From NCBI RefSeq assembly GCF_023168405.1, contig NZ_AP025285.1, positions 1,300,001-1,364,000 of the forward strand: a stretch of 64,000 bases of DNA, given 5' to 3'. How positions within the stretch are numbered: the first letter of the stretch is position 1; every line of letters starts with the position of its first letter. The translations under genes were made by a program, and so were the position numbers. The notes under the pieces were generated by a model. The model made no database searches and was not told where the DNA came from. It saw only the letters and a list, made by a program, of their open reading frames with translations. Positions 51,587 to 61,043 of the stretch are shown here, one piece after another. Source of the DNA: Leptogranulimonas caecicola (GTDB lineage Bacteria > Actinomycetota > Coriobacteriia > Coriobacteriales > Atopobiaceae).

Positions 51587-51938
51587 TGAGGTCTCCTTAG
51601 GGATGGGAGGCATCCGCCTCCGGGTCTTGGGCCAAGGCCTGGGCTCGCAAGCCTTGGGATGTGCCTTGTTTGCGGTGCACGGGGCTCACGACGCGCAAGT
51701 CCTGAGCACCCTGATTTTTCTGGGGGTCACAAAGCTTTTTCTAAAATGCCTGAACAACCTCGCAATTAAAAGTACTCCTAGAGAGCCGCTCGCAAGGCGA
51801 CTCCCCTAGGGGAAACGGCGACCGGACACCGTTTCCCCTTCCCTAGGTGCACGGGGTGGGAGGCGTGCTACAGAGGTTCCGGGCGAACCTTTAAAAATGC
51901 CGCAGGAAAACTCAGGGTAGTGCGTTGAGCAACAACTC
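51587..51938 (-). other. Gap with hairpins between EIIC and EIIB
   Basis: There is no gene here. Stems are GGAGGC/GCCTCC (51606-51621), CCAAGGC/GCCTTGG (51632-51657) and a perfect GGGGAAACGG/CCGTTTCCCC (51809-51838). They lack T runs and may process or stabilise mRNA so that EIIC and EIIB are made in different amounts. Confidence 0.5.
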
Positions 51939-53362
51939 TTAAGCAGCGTCCTGCATCTCCATCTGCTTGGCAGTGGCGCGCTCGGAGATGTGCATGAAGG
52001 GAAGCCACACTGCCATGCCGATGGCGATCTCGATGACCTGCCACACGCCGGCACGCCAGTCAAAGCCGGTGGAGAAGAGGGCGGAGAGCACGGGAGGCGT
52101 GGTCCAGGGAGCCTGCACGACGCAGGGGGCGATCCAGCCGATGCAGGTGAGGCCGTAGGTGGCGGCGATGAAGATATCGGGCAGGATGACGAAGGGCACC
52201 ATCAGCGGGATGTTGTAGACGATGGGATAACCGTAGATAACAGGCTCGTTGATGTTAAAGAGGCCAGGCAGGATGGAGAGCTTGGCAATGACGCGGGAGG
52301 CCTTGTTCTTGGAGAACAGGAAGGTGTCCAGAAGAAGCATGAAGGTGCAACCGGAGCCGCCGATCAAGGCGAAGGAGTTGACGATCTGCATGTTCATGTA
52401 ATGGTCGGCAGGGATGACCTGGCCAGCTTGATACATGGCCATGTTCTCGACGATGAGGACGGTCAAGATGGGCTCGGCGAGCACGCCGGAGATGGTGGAC
52501 TGGTGGATGCCGAGGCAGAAGAGCAGGTTGGCGACGGTGTAGATGACGATGACGGCTAGAGGGCCTGCGTTCATGACGCCCTTCAGAGGAGCGGCGACGC
52601 ACTCGGAGATGAGGGTCATGAGGTTGGTGTTGAAGATACCGTTGAGCAGGGCAGCCACAAGACCAAAGATGGAGAGGCTCAAAAGCAGGGGGATGAGCAC
52701 GTTGAAGGACTTGCCCACCGCGGGAGGAATGCCCTCGCCCAGGTTGATCTTGAGCTTCTCGACGCTGGAGATCTTGATGAAGACGGTGGTGGCCACAAGA
52801 CCCACGATGATGGCGGCGAACAGGCCGTTAGCACCGGTGTTGCTGGTGGAGATCATGCCGGAGACGCTGGTCTCGAAGGTGGTGTCCTCAGCCATGTTGA
52901 GGGTGGCGGCGAGGTCTGCAGCCTCGAGGGTCTCGACCCCTGCGGCCACCTCACCGGAGCTGGTGGCATAGGTCAGGTTGGCCACGGTGGTGGTCACCGT
53001 TTGCGGAAACATGATAACTAAGCAGCAGATAGACACTACCAAGCAGGCGATGGCGTTGCCAAAGCGCTTGTTGTTGGCCAGGCAGTAGCCAATGGTGCCG
53101 CACAGAAGGATGGCGGCGAAGCTCAAGGTACCTTGGGTGATGGCGTTTCCCCAATATTGAGCAGCCGCCAACTCGGCAGAGCCGTCAGCTAAAAAGAGGG
53201 GGAAGACCACGTTGTTAATTAATACTGCAATGCCAGCAAAATATAGATTGGCATGATGGTGGCGAAGCCGTCGCGCAAAGAGCGCAGATGCACTTGGTTG
53301 CCCACCTTGGCAGATACCTCGGCAAATTTATCGAGGAATGACTGCCCGCTTTCGTTAGCCAT
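51939..53362 (-). pseudogene. PTS EIIC, cellobiose type, with a frameshift near the N-terminus
   Basis: EIIC is the membrane permease of the cellobiose PTS. The true start is the ATG at 53362 with AAGGAG upstream, reading MANESGQSFLDKFAEV and then ATIMPIYI. An A4 run at 53238-53241 (T4 in the gene) then shifts the frame to a TAA. With one more T it reads IYIFAGIAVLINN and runs on into the long frame: VVFPLFLADG, IPLLLSLSIFGL, NEPVIYGYPIVYNIPLMVPFVILP. The rest, ten hydrophobic helices, is intact. Either it is mutated, or one T is missing from the sequence. The remaining operon looks functional, which favours an error or a reversible slip. Confidence 0.75.
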
Positions 53363-53444
53363 GGATTCTCCTTCTCTCTACGTTTTAAAAACCCAACCTT
53401 TGGTCCGGGTGTTGCCAAAGGCCTAAGAGCCAAACTGTGATGTG

Positions 53445-54848
53445 CTACGAAATCACGTGAGTGGTTGCTACCTCGTGGAGCCAGGCGGCAGACTTCTTGG
53501 GAACTCGCTGGTAGCCTTCCATAAGGTCTACCTCGATGAAGCCATAGCGGTTTTTGAAGGCGTTGTTCCAGGACCAGTTGTCGATGGCGCCCCAGTAGTG
53601 ATAGCCCACGCAATGAGCGCCGTCTTCGATGGCTTTGGCGATCCAGGTGAGGTGCTGGCGCACAAAGTCGATGCGGTAGTCATCCTGGATTTGGCCGGCC
53701 TCATCGCGATTCTTGTACTCACCCTCGATGCCCATGCCGTTCTCAGAGACAAACCACTCCAGGTCCGGGTAATCGCGGGCAGCGGTCATGCCAAAGTCGT
53801 AGATGCCCTTGGGGTAGACTTCCCAGCCGCGGCTCTCATTCATGACGGCGTCAGGCCAGACATACTTGTCTGCAAAGACCGGACAACCAGCCTCGTCTAC
53901 GTCGCGGGAAGGCGCCTGCACGCGAGTAGGCTGATAGTAGTTGCAGCCCAGCCAGTCCACCGTGCCGCGGGCCAAGATCTCATCATCGCCCGGGCGAATG
54001 GGGAGCACGCAGCCGCGCTCAGCCAGAGTCTCTACCACGTCTTGGGGAAGCTGGCCCTTGGTTACCAGGTCGAGCCACCAACGATTGTTGATGCCGTCGA
54101 TCATGCGCACCGCCTCGAGGTCTGCCTCAGAGGGGTTCTCCTTGGTATAGGGAGGCATGAAAGCGTTGATAAGGCCGATTCGAGCATCAGGAAGCATGAG
54201 ACCAGCAGATTGTGCCTCGCGGAAGACCTGCACGCCTTTGGCATGGGCAATGGAGATGTTGTATTGGACGGTGCGGGCGCGATTGAAGTTCTTGATGAAG
54301 GGCCACCAGTTGCCCTCCTGGTAGCGTTGCTCAGGCTCTACCGTAGGCTCATTGAAGGTGAACCAGCAGCGGACCTCCTGGCCAAACTCGGCGAAGGCCT
54401 TGCGCGCATAGTTCTCGTAAGCATCCACCACCTCGCGGTTCTCCCAGCCGCCGCGACGGAACAGGTAAGTGGGCATATCAAAGTGGTAGAGGTTTACGAA
54501 CATCTCGATACCAGCGGCTTTGGCGGCGGCAAATAGACGGTGGTACCACTCGGCGCCCGCAGGATTGATCTCGCCGTTCTCATCTAAGAAGCGGCTCCAT
54601 TGGATGGAGGTGCGCACCGAGTCGAGCCCCAGTGTCTCTTTATAGAGCTTGAGATCGCCCTCATACATGGTCATGAAATCATTGCCCACGTACGAGCCCA
54701 CCTTGTTGTAAAAGTCATCGATGTTCTCGATGGACCAGGTGTCCCAGAGATTCTCCAATTTGCCGTCTTCGGCCCATCGACCCTCAGTTTGAGGGCCCGA
54801 AAAAGCGGCACCCAAAAAGAAGTCTTGAGGCAGGGTGGGGTTGCTCAT
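53445..54848 (-). CDS. GH1 beta-glucosidase / 6-phospho-beta-glucosidase
   Basis: GH1 enzymes split beta-glucosides; with a PTS they usually act on the phosphorylated sugar. The 467-residue protein has LGAAFSGPQTEGR near the start, CWFTFNEPTV with the acid/base Glu, and WFVSENGMGIEGEY with the nucleophile Glu. The C-terminal phosphate-site stretch has NWSWNNAFKNRYGFIEVD: a Ser in the place of the usual phospho-specific residue, but Asn where a Lys is common, so phospho-preference is probable not certain. AAGGAG lies before the ATG at 54848. It is the first gene of the PTS operon, divergent from a GntR regulator. Confidence 0.9.
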   Translation of the reverse strand: MSNPTLPQDFFLGAAFSGPQTEGRWAEDGKLENLWDTWSIENIDDFYNKVGSYVGNDFMTMYEGDLKLYKETLGLDSVRTSIQWSRFLDENGEINPAGAEWYHRLFAAAKAAGIEMFVNLYHFDMPTYLFRRGGWENREVVDAYENYARKAFAEFGQEVRCWFTFNEPTVEPEQRYQEGNWWPFIKNFNRARTVQYNISIAHAKGVQVFREAQSAGLMLPDARIGLINAFMPPYTKENPSEADLEAVRMIDGINNRWWLDLVTKGQLPQDVVETLAERGCVLPIRPGDDEILARGTVDWLGCNYYQPTRVQAPSRDVDEAGCPVFADKYVWPDAVMNESRGWEVYPKGIYDFGMTAARDYPDLEWFVSENGMGIEGEYKNRDEAGQIQDDYRIDFVRQHLTWIAKAIEDGAHCVGYHYWGAIDNWSWNNAFKNRYGFIEVDLMEGYQRVPKKSAAWLHEVATTHVIS

Positions 54849-55206
54849 GCGTACTCCTTGGCGTTGGTAAGGCAGGCTCGCGATACTGCACCCGAGGCAA
54901 GCAGACAGGACTACCACTTGCAGAAATAAGTGCACTACCTGCGCTTATTGGTGATTGTATCTATAGGGATTGATACTCGTATCGTTCTTTTTATAGATGC
55001 GTCCCGTTTCTTGGTTTGTATTGTAGCGCTCTAATTGTTTGCATAGCGATCTCACCGCTCGATTTCTATGGAGCTTCCCGGCGAGCGGTCTCATATCCCC
55101 TATAAACGGTATCCATATTCAATTTGTAAGGAACGCGCTCTAATTTCTCATCTATCCTATGATGTAAACGACTGACCGCTATTTATCGAGGTCAAGGTGA
55201 TGAACC
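54849..55206. promoter_or_regulatory. Divergent promoter region of the GH1/PTS operon and GntR gene
   Basis: This gap of 358 bases holds a small palindrome GATACTCGTATC (54972-54983) and a perfect 8-base hairpin ACCGCTCG/CGAGCGGT (55054-55089). GATTGTATC and GATTGATAC occur in tandem around 54953-54976. These are candidate operators for the GntR protein. Confidence 0.5.
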
Positions 55207-55953
55207 ATGTCTAAATACGAAGACATTGCCACAGATATTCAAGGATCTATTTTGGATGGCAGCCTTAAAGCCGGAGACCGCCTTCCCACCGTAGTAGAGC
55301 TCTGCTACCTTTATGGTGTGAGCAAAATCACTGTGCGCAAAGCCATCGACATCTTGGCAGAGCAAGGCTTGGTTTCTAGCCGTCGAGGCTCTGGCACCTA
55401 TGTGAAGACCACGCCAGAAGCTTTGGGTGTAGAAAGCGACCTACATGCTGGTGACGTCCTCTACACCGGTCGCTCAGATCGATCTGTGGGATTTACCAAC
55501 GAATATGCGCTTCAAGATAAAAAAGTCAGCTCTGACATCATCGAGTTTTCTATTGTCGTGCCCCCGAAGCAAATCGCCCAACGCCTAGATATGAGCCCCG
55601 ATGATTTCGCCTATCACGACATTCGCGTGCGTCGTCTAGACGACATTCCCATCGTGGTGGAGAACACCTACATGCCCTTGGAGCTCATTCCCGGCCTCAA
55701 ACGCCATCACTTGGAAGGCTCTATCTATCGCTATCTTACTCAGGATCTAGGATTGCACCTTTCCAGCTTTCACCGGATCATCCGTGCTGTACCCGCCACT
55801 CTCGAAGAAGCCCAGTGGCTTGAGACTGAAGAAGGCTCTCCCCTCTTAGAGATCGAACAGATTGGCTTTGTGGATACCGGCCTGCCATTTGAGTATTCAA
55901 TTTCGCGTAATGTGGGATCGCGCGCCGAGCTGCATAACATCAACATCACTTAG
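55207..55953 (+). CDS. GntR-family (HutC) regulator of the beta-glucoside operon
   Basis: The 248-residue protein has the winged-helix domain (KYEDIATDIQGSILDGSLKAGDRLPTVVELCYLYGVSKITVRKAIDIL, RRGSGTYVKT) and a UTRA domain (from about residue 85, with VRRLDDIPIVVENTYMPLELIP). It is divergent from the GH1/PTS operon and so is its probable regulator; UTRA regulators next to such operons sense sugar phosphates. A strong hairpin terminator follows. Confidence 0.88.
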   Translation: MSKYEDIATDIQGSILDGSLKAGDRLPTVVELCYLYGVSKITVRKAIDILAEQGLVSSRRGSGTYVKTTPEALGVESDLHAGDVLYTGRSDRSVGFTNEYALQDKKVSSDIIEFSIVVPPKQIAQRLDMSPDDFAYHDIRVRRLDDIPIVVENTYMPLELIPGLKRHHLEGSIYRYLTQDLGLHLSSFHRIIRAVPATLEEAQWLETEEGSPLLEIEQIGFVDTGLPFEYSISRNVGSRAELHNINIT

Positions 55954-56054
55954 GGCGGCGATACAGTGGGAGTAATGCAACTGGGGTTGAATGTTCCTTG
56001 CCGATGCCAAACGCATGACGGTAGGGCTTTTGCCCTTGTGCTCCCTCTAAATTG

Positions 56055-56100
56055 TTACTGCATACGCTACATTATTTTGTAGCGTATGCAGTAATTTTAT
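56055..56100 (+). terminator. Long perfect hairpin after the GntR gene
   Basis: Perfect 17-base arms TTACTGCATACGCTACA and TGTAGCGTATGCAGTAA flank TTATTT and are followed by TTTTAT. It can end transcription of the GntR gene. Confidence 0.75.
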
Positions 56101-56116
56101 ACCTTGCAATTTTAAT

Positions 56117-56158
56117 AATACTTCATTAGCTACATATTGATGTAGCTAATGAAGTATT
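56117..56158. repeat. Second long perfect hairpin between convergent genes
   Basis: Perfect 19-base arms AATACTTCATTAGCTACAT and its complement flank ATTG. It lies 16 bases after the first hairpin's tail and may serve the opposite strand (ROK gene). Confidence 0.65.
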
Positions 56159-56240
56159 TCTTCTGAGGCGAGCAGACCCTTGATCCGGACCCAGGCTTTA
56201 ACGAAACCCAAACTCGAACTAAGGGAAATGCATCTACTCC

Positions 56241-57128
56241 CTACTGTTCCAGTGCCGCAACGCCCAGGGCCAAGCATCCCAAGATGCCCTGATCACCATT
56301 GCACCCAGCAGGCACGATATAGCTGTCCACAGCTTTTACCTGTGGAGTCGAGATATAGTTGTTAAGCAGCTCGGTGAACTTGTTGCGCACCAGATCAAAG
56401 AGTTGCTCTTGCTTCATGACGCCGCCGCCCAAGATGATGCGCTCGGGAGAATAGACCATCACGTAGTCCACCAAAGCCTCAGCGATATAGTCGCTCTCAA
56501 GCTCCCAGACTTCGGCCTTATCGGCAAGCTCAAAGCCTTTGGCACCCCAGCGCTGCTCGATGGAGGGGCCAGAAGCCAGGCCCTCGAAGCAGGAGTCGTG
56601 GTAGGCGCACACAGAGGCGCCGGTATCGTAGGAGCGCTTGCGCAAAAGAATATGGCCGGCCTCGGGGTGAAGCATGCCATGGAGAAGCTTGCCGCCTGCA
56701 AGTACGCCTGCGCCAATGCCGGTGCCAATGGTGATGTAGACCACGGTGTCGAGACCCTTGGCAATGCCGTAGGTAGCTTCGCCAAGGCAAGCAGCGTTGA
56801 CGTCGGTGTCGTAGCCCACCGGCACATCAAGGGCAGAGAGGCCGCCCAAAAAGTCGTAGTGGCGCCAGGCAGTCTTGGGGGTCTCCAGGATCCAGCCATA
56901 GGTGTCGGAGTTGGGATCGACGCCGGTGGGACCAAAGGCGCCTACGCCCAATGCGTCGATGGAGCGCTCAGAAAACCACTGGACAATAGCAGGGACCGTG
57001 ATAGCAGGGTCTTTGGTAGGAATCTCCTCACGTTCGAGGATCATGCCCTCAGGGGTTGCCACAGCCATCACCATCTTTGTGCCGCCAGCCTCAAGGCAGC
57101 CAATGCGAAGGGTGCTTTTCTCGGTCAT
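56241..57128 (-). CDS. scrK: ROK-family fructokinase
   Basis: This ATP-dependent kinase phosphorylates fructose to fructose-6-phosphate. The 295-residue protein has the ATP site LEAGGTKMVMAV, VYITIGTGIGAGVLAGG, HPEAGHILLRK, and the ROK zinc site with HDSCFEGLASG and CAYHDSC. The C-terminal IILGGGVMKQEQLFDLVR is typical. GGAG lies before the ATG at 57128. It is upstream of no gene on its strand but lies next to the sucrose hydrolase gene, so it completes the sucrose pathway by using the released fructose. Confidence 0.88.
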   Translation of the reverse strand: MTEKSTLRIGCLEAGGTKMVMAVATPEGMILEREEIPTKDPAITVPAIVQWFSERSIDALGVGAFGPTGVDPNSDTYGWILETPKTAWRHYDFLGGLSALDVPVGYDTDVNAACLGEATYGIAKGLDTVVYITIGTGIGAGVLAGGKLLHGMLHPEAGHILLRKRSYDTGASVCAYHDSCFEGLASGPSIEQRWGAKGFELADKAEVWELESDYIAEALVDYVMVYSPERIILGGGVMKQEQLFDLVRNKFTELLNNYISTPQVKAVDSYIVPAGCNGDQGILGCLALGVAALEQ

Positions 57129-57391
57129 AGGGTCTCCATTCCTAGGCGGTTCGCAGAGCATCGCTCTCTACGTGTCACGAGGGTTTGAGGCGGTTGCAGA
57201 TGCGCCCGTGATATTTGGGAGCGCGTTGCTTAGCAGTTTATAACGATACAATTTGCACGGGGCAGTATAAATCCTGTAGATGCCCTGAACGGTATTGGCA
57301 GTACCACGAATCACAGAAGTCGCTGGTGAGGGGCTCGAGCTGCCTTGGAATCAACGGCCTGCAGGCCCCTCAAGAGCAACGTTGGCGAGCC

Positions 57392-58864
57392 TTAGACATC
57401 CAGTTGCCAGCAGCGGATGGCGGCCTTAGGGGCGCTCGCCTGCACCGAATAGCTGCGCGGGTAATAGCGGCTGGAAAAGACCTGGGCGCCTCCGTTGCAA
57501 AAGACCTCCACAGAAGAGGCGTCCCCCAGGATGCGCAGGGAGGTGAGAGCGGGGGCGGCGAGTCGGCGCTCACCGCGACCCCCTCCCAAAGACTCGGCTA
57601 GCCGATCCTCAAAACTCACCACGATCTCATGGGAGGTCTGGTCGTAAGAGACGGTGAGGCCGCCAGCCACAGTCACCGAGCATTGGGAATCAACGATGCG
57701 CGCTATCTCCAGGTCAAAGCAGGGCACGCCGCTGACCTGCAGGCTCCCGTCTCCCAGCCAGAGCGAGCTGCGATAGTCATAGAGCTCGCGCGCCGGGCGC
57801 TGGAATACCTGGGCGCCATCGGTGACCACCTCGCGGGGCACCGTGAAGCAGTGCTGCCAGCCACAGGAGACGGTGGGATTGCGGTGTTGGGGACAGTCGG
57901 GCATGCCCATCCATCCAATGAGGATGCACCGGCCGTCTTGGGCCGTGAAGGTTTGGGGCGCGTAGAAATCGAACCCACCGTCCCAGAGATGAAACCGACC
58001 CAGCTCATGGGCGCCTACCAAAGACCCTGCAAAGGCCATGTAGCCACTGGGATACACATTGGAGCCTGCCTCAGGGCCCTCCAGCCCTTGGGGGCTTACC
58101 GACAGCAGGTTGAGCGGCTCTTTTTGGGGACAGCGGTTCTCGGCACTGGTAGCAGAGGTGGTTCCCAAGCCGAGAAAATCCGGGCACTCCCACATGTAAC
58201 CCATGGGCTCTGGGGAGACGATCTGGTTTTCCAAGCGCCAGCGGGTGAGGTCCTCCGAGCCAAAGACCAGAAGCTCGCCTCTGTCATGGGCACGATCTAG
58301 GCCCTTGGCGCGGGCGCCCAGCAGCATGAGGTAGGCAGGGCCTTGAGCGTAGGGGCTGGCAAAGACCTTGGGGTCGCGCACATGGCAGGTGAGGTGAGCC
58401 GGGTAGTCAGCGGGAGTCAAGAGCAGCTGCTTGGGGCCAAAGTGAGAGCCATCGTCACTGGTAGCCAACAAGACGTTGGCGTCTCGACCGCTCGTCACGT
58501 AATCAAAGGCAACCTCGTGAGACGCATGCTTGACGTTGCCTGTGTAAAAGGCCCAAATTCGACCGTCGTGGACCTGCGCCGAGCCAGAGTAGACACCCTG
58601 GGCATCATAAGGGGTGTCAGGAGACAGCACCACCCCATCTGGCTCCCATCGCACCAGATCGCGACTGGTGGCATGGCCCCAATGCTTGAGACCTCCGTCT
58701 ACCTGGTCAGGAGAGTTTTGGAAGTAGGCATGAAAGGTGCCGTCCTTTTGGCAGAGGCCGTTGGGATCGTTGAGCCAACCTGCCTGAGGCATGAGATGAA
58801 AGCGCTGTGCCCAAGGGCCGTGAGTGCGCGTGGCGGTGGGAGTCGGTGAGGTTTGAAGCAGCAT
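57392..58864 (-). CDS. scrB: Sucrose-6-phosphate hydrolase (GH32)
   Basis: ScrB splits sucrose-6-phosphate into glucose-6-phosphate and fructose. The 490-residue protein has the GH32 nucleophile motif WLNDPNGLCQKDG near the N-terminus, then the RDPKVF and WECPDFLGL motifs that hold the other catalytic acids, and a C-terminal beta-sandwich. The gene follows the EIIBCA gene after nine bases, so the two are co-transcribed. No signal peptide is seen, as expected for an enzyme acting on phosphorylated sucrose. Confidence 0.92.
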   Translation of the reverse strand: MLLQTSPTPTATRTHGPWAQRFHLMPQAGWLNDPNGLCQKDGTFHAYFQNSPDQVDGGLKHWGHATSRDLVRWEPDGVVLSPDTPYDAQGVYSGSAQVHDGRIWAFYTGNVKHASHEVAFDYVTSGRDANVLLATSDDGSHFGPKQLLLTPADYPAHLTCHVRDPKVFASPYAQGPAYLMLLGARAKGLDRAHDRGELLVFGSEDLTRWRLENQIVSPEPMGYMWECPDFLGLGTTSATSAENRCPQKEPLNLLSVSPQGLEGPEAGSNVYPSGYMAFAGSLVGAHELGRFHLWDGGFDFYAPQTFTAQDGRCILIGWMGMPDCPQHRNPTVSCGWQHCFTVPREVVTDGAQVFQRPARELYDYRSSLWLGDGSLQVSGVPCFDLEIARIVDSQCSVTVAGGLTVSYDQTSHEIVVSFEDRLAESLGGGRGERRLAAPALTSLRILGDASSVEVFCNGGAQVFSSRYYPRSYSVQASAPKAAIRCWQLDV

Positions 58865-58873
58865 GGGTGCGCC

Positions 58874-60823
58874 TTATCCTTTGCGAGCGAGGTCCATGAC
58901 AGAGCTCTTGCCGGGCTCCACAGAGTCCATAAGCTCGCGGCATTCCACTTCGAAGTCGTCGGCGTTGGAGACGATCATCATGGTGGTAGTGGGGTAGCCT
59001 TCCTGGCGCAGAGCAGCAAAGTCCACGTCCAGCAGCAGGTCGCCGGCAGCTACGCGTTGACCCTCTGTGACGCGCTTGGAGAAGCCGCGGCCAGCCATCT
59101 TGACGGTGTCCACACCTACGTGGATGAGGATCTCGGCACCAGAGTCGCTGGTGATGCCCACGGCATGTCCCGTATCAAAGACTGTGGTGACCACACCGCC
59201 GCAGGGAGCCACCACTGCCGAGCGATCGATCTCGCCAGGCTCGATAGCCACCGTGGGTCCCAAGATTTGGGCGGCAAAGGTGGGGTCGGGAATCTCTTGG
59301 GCAGCGATGGGTGAGCCCGCCAGAGGGGCCACCAGGGTTTCTGCGGCAAGCATCTGAGGAGCGACATCCAACTGAGAGGCGGCAGCTGGCTCAGGGGAGC
59401 TCTTCTCGGCAGCAGGGGCGGCTTTGGCAGCCTGGGGCTCATCGGCATAGAGCATGAAGGAGAGGCCAAAGGCCACGGCAGTGGTGACAGCGAACATAAT
59501 GATGTACTGCAAAGGCATGTTGAGGCAGAGCAGGATGCCAAAGAGGCCGGTGACGCCCGTGCCTGCTGCGGCAAGGCCGGTGAGCGAGCAGATGAGGGCG
59601 CCTACCGCGCCTCCGATGCATCCAGCCACAAAGACCTTGAAGTAGCGGAGGTTCACGCCAAAGATGGCCGGCTCGGTGATGCCCATGAACCCGGAGAGGG
59701 CGGCGGGGAACGCCAGGCCGCGGACCTTGGGGTTCTTGGTCTTGACGGAGACAGCCAGGCAGGCAGCCGCTTGGCCGATGTTTGCGGCGCTGGCAATGGG
59801 CAGCCAGTAGGTGACGCCGTAGGAAGCCAGCTGTCCCAGGTCGATGGCGGTGTACATCTGATGCAGGCCGGTAACCACCGTAGGCGCGTAGAAGCCGCCC
59901 ACCACCAGGGCGCCCAGGCCAAAGGGCAGCGTAATGAGCCACTGGACGGCGCCCAGCACCGCGTTTTCAAGCACTACAAAGAGGGGCCCCACAAAGCCCA
60001 GAGTAAGGTAGGCGCTCACAAAGACGGAGACCAGAGGGGTCACAAAGAGGTCGATGGCCTCGGGAACCACCTTGTGCAAGCGCTTTTCGAGGAAGGCCAG
60101 GATGGCACAGGCGATGACAATGGGAATCACGTGGCCTTGATAGCCCATCCAGTCCACCGAAATGAGACCAAAGAGCATGGATTGTTGAGGCACCGCACCC
60201 TGAGCTGAGAGCTCGGCAAGATTGTAGGCGCTCTCCAGGCTGGGATGGATCATCAGGGCGCCCATGACTGCGCCGAGGAAGGGGTTGGCGCCAAAGGCTT
60301 TGGCAGCCGAGAATCCAATGAGCACCTGTAAGAAGGTGAATGCGGTGGAAGATACCAGATTTGCCACCACGTAGAACTCGTTGGTGGTGTCCAGCTGAAT
60401 GAAGCCGTTGGCCGCCATGAAGTTCACCGTGCTCATGATGCCCAAAAGCAAGCCGGAGGCCACGATGGCCGGGATGATGGGCACAAAGACGTCGCCCAAG
60501 AGCTTGATGCCGCGCATGATGGGATTTTGCTTGGCAGCAGCAGCCTCTTTGGCCTCGGCTTTGGAGACGCCGGTAATGCCGCCGGCAGTCACAAACTCAT
60601 CGTAGACCTTGTTTACCGTGCCAGTGCCAAAGATGATCTGCAGCTGGCCCTGAGCTTCGAATACGCCTTTGACGCCCTCGACGTCCTCGATGGCTTCCTT
60701 GTTCACCTTCGAGTTGTCGGCGATGACCAGACGCAGACGGGTGGCGCAATGAGCGGCCGACGCCACATTGGCGGGCCCTCCCACAAGCTCCAACACCTCT
60801 TTGGCGGATTTGGCGTAGTCCAT
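58874..60823 (-). CDS. scrA: PTS sucrose-type EIIBCA permease
   Basis: This 649-residue PTS enzyme imports and phosphorylates sucrose (judged by its neighbours). Order: EIIB (residues 1-85, with AAHCATRLRLVI holding the phospho-Cys), a 10-helix EIIC (ITEPAIFGVNLRY), then an Ala/Pro linker (about 465-520), and EIIA (from about 520, ILIHVGVDTVKM with the phospho-His). AAAGGA lies before the ATG at 60823. It is the first gene of the sucrose operon, with a LacI regulator gene upstream on the same strand. Confidence 0.92.
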   Translation of the reverse strand: MDYAKSAKEVLELVGGPANVASAAHCATRLRLVIADNSKVNKEAIEDVEGVKGVFEAQGQLQIIFGTGTVNKVYDEFVTAGGITGVSKAEAKEAAAAKQNPIMRGIKLLGDVFVPIIPAIVASGLLLGIMSTVNFMAANGFIQLDTTNEFYVVANLVSSTAFTFLQVLIGFSAAKAFGANPFLGAVMGALMIHPSLESAYNLAELSAQGAVPQQSMLFGLISVDWMGYQGHVIPIVIACAILAFLEKRLHKVVPEAIDLFVTPLVSVFVSAYLTLGFVGPLFVVLENAVLGAVQWLITLPFGLGALVVGGFYAPTVVTGLHQMYTAIDLGQLASYGVTYWLPIASAANIGQAAACLAVSVKTKNPKVRGLAFPAALSGFMGITEPAIFGVNLRYFKVFVAGCIGGAVGALICSLTGLAAAGTGVTGLFGILLCLNMPLQYIIMFAVTTAVAFGLSFMLYADEPQAAKAAPAAEKSSPEPAAASQLDVAPQMLAAETLVAPLAGSPIAAQEIPDPTFAAQILGPTVAIEPGEIDRSAVVAPCGGVVTTVFDTGHAVGITSDSGAEILIHVGVDTVKMAGRGFSKRVTEGQRVAAGDLLLDVDFAALRQEGYPTTTMMIVSNADDFEVECRELMDSVEPGKSSVMDLARKG

Positions 60824-60882
60824 ACCCAATCCTTTCTCTCTTAGGACAGCCCCCGATGCTGCCCTGTCTCTTGATTAGGTAC

Positions 60883-60896
60883 TGTAAACGTTTTCA
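60883..60896. promoter_or_regulatory. Candidate LacI-type operator of the sucrose operon
   Basis: TGTAAACGTTTTCA has the LacI-family half-site AAACGTTT and lies 60 bases before the scrA start. Confidence 0.6.
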
Positions 60897-61043
60897 TACT
60901 TTACAACGGAAAATAGCCTTCTTTTTCCCTTCCTGTCCCGCCAACGGTAGCAATTAAGGGATAAATGGTGGACACCTTGCACGGGCCCTTTGTCCTTCGA
61001 CTCCTCCTGCGCCAAGGATCTCCTTTGCTACCGCTCTTGATGC

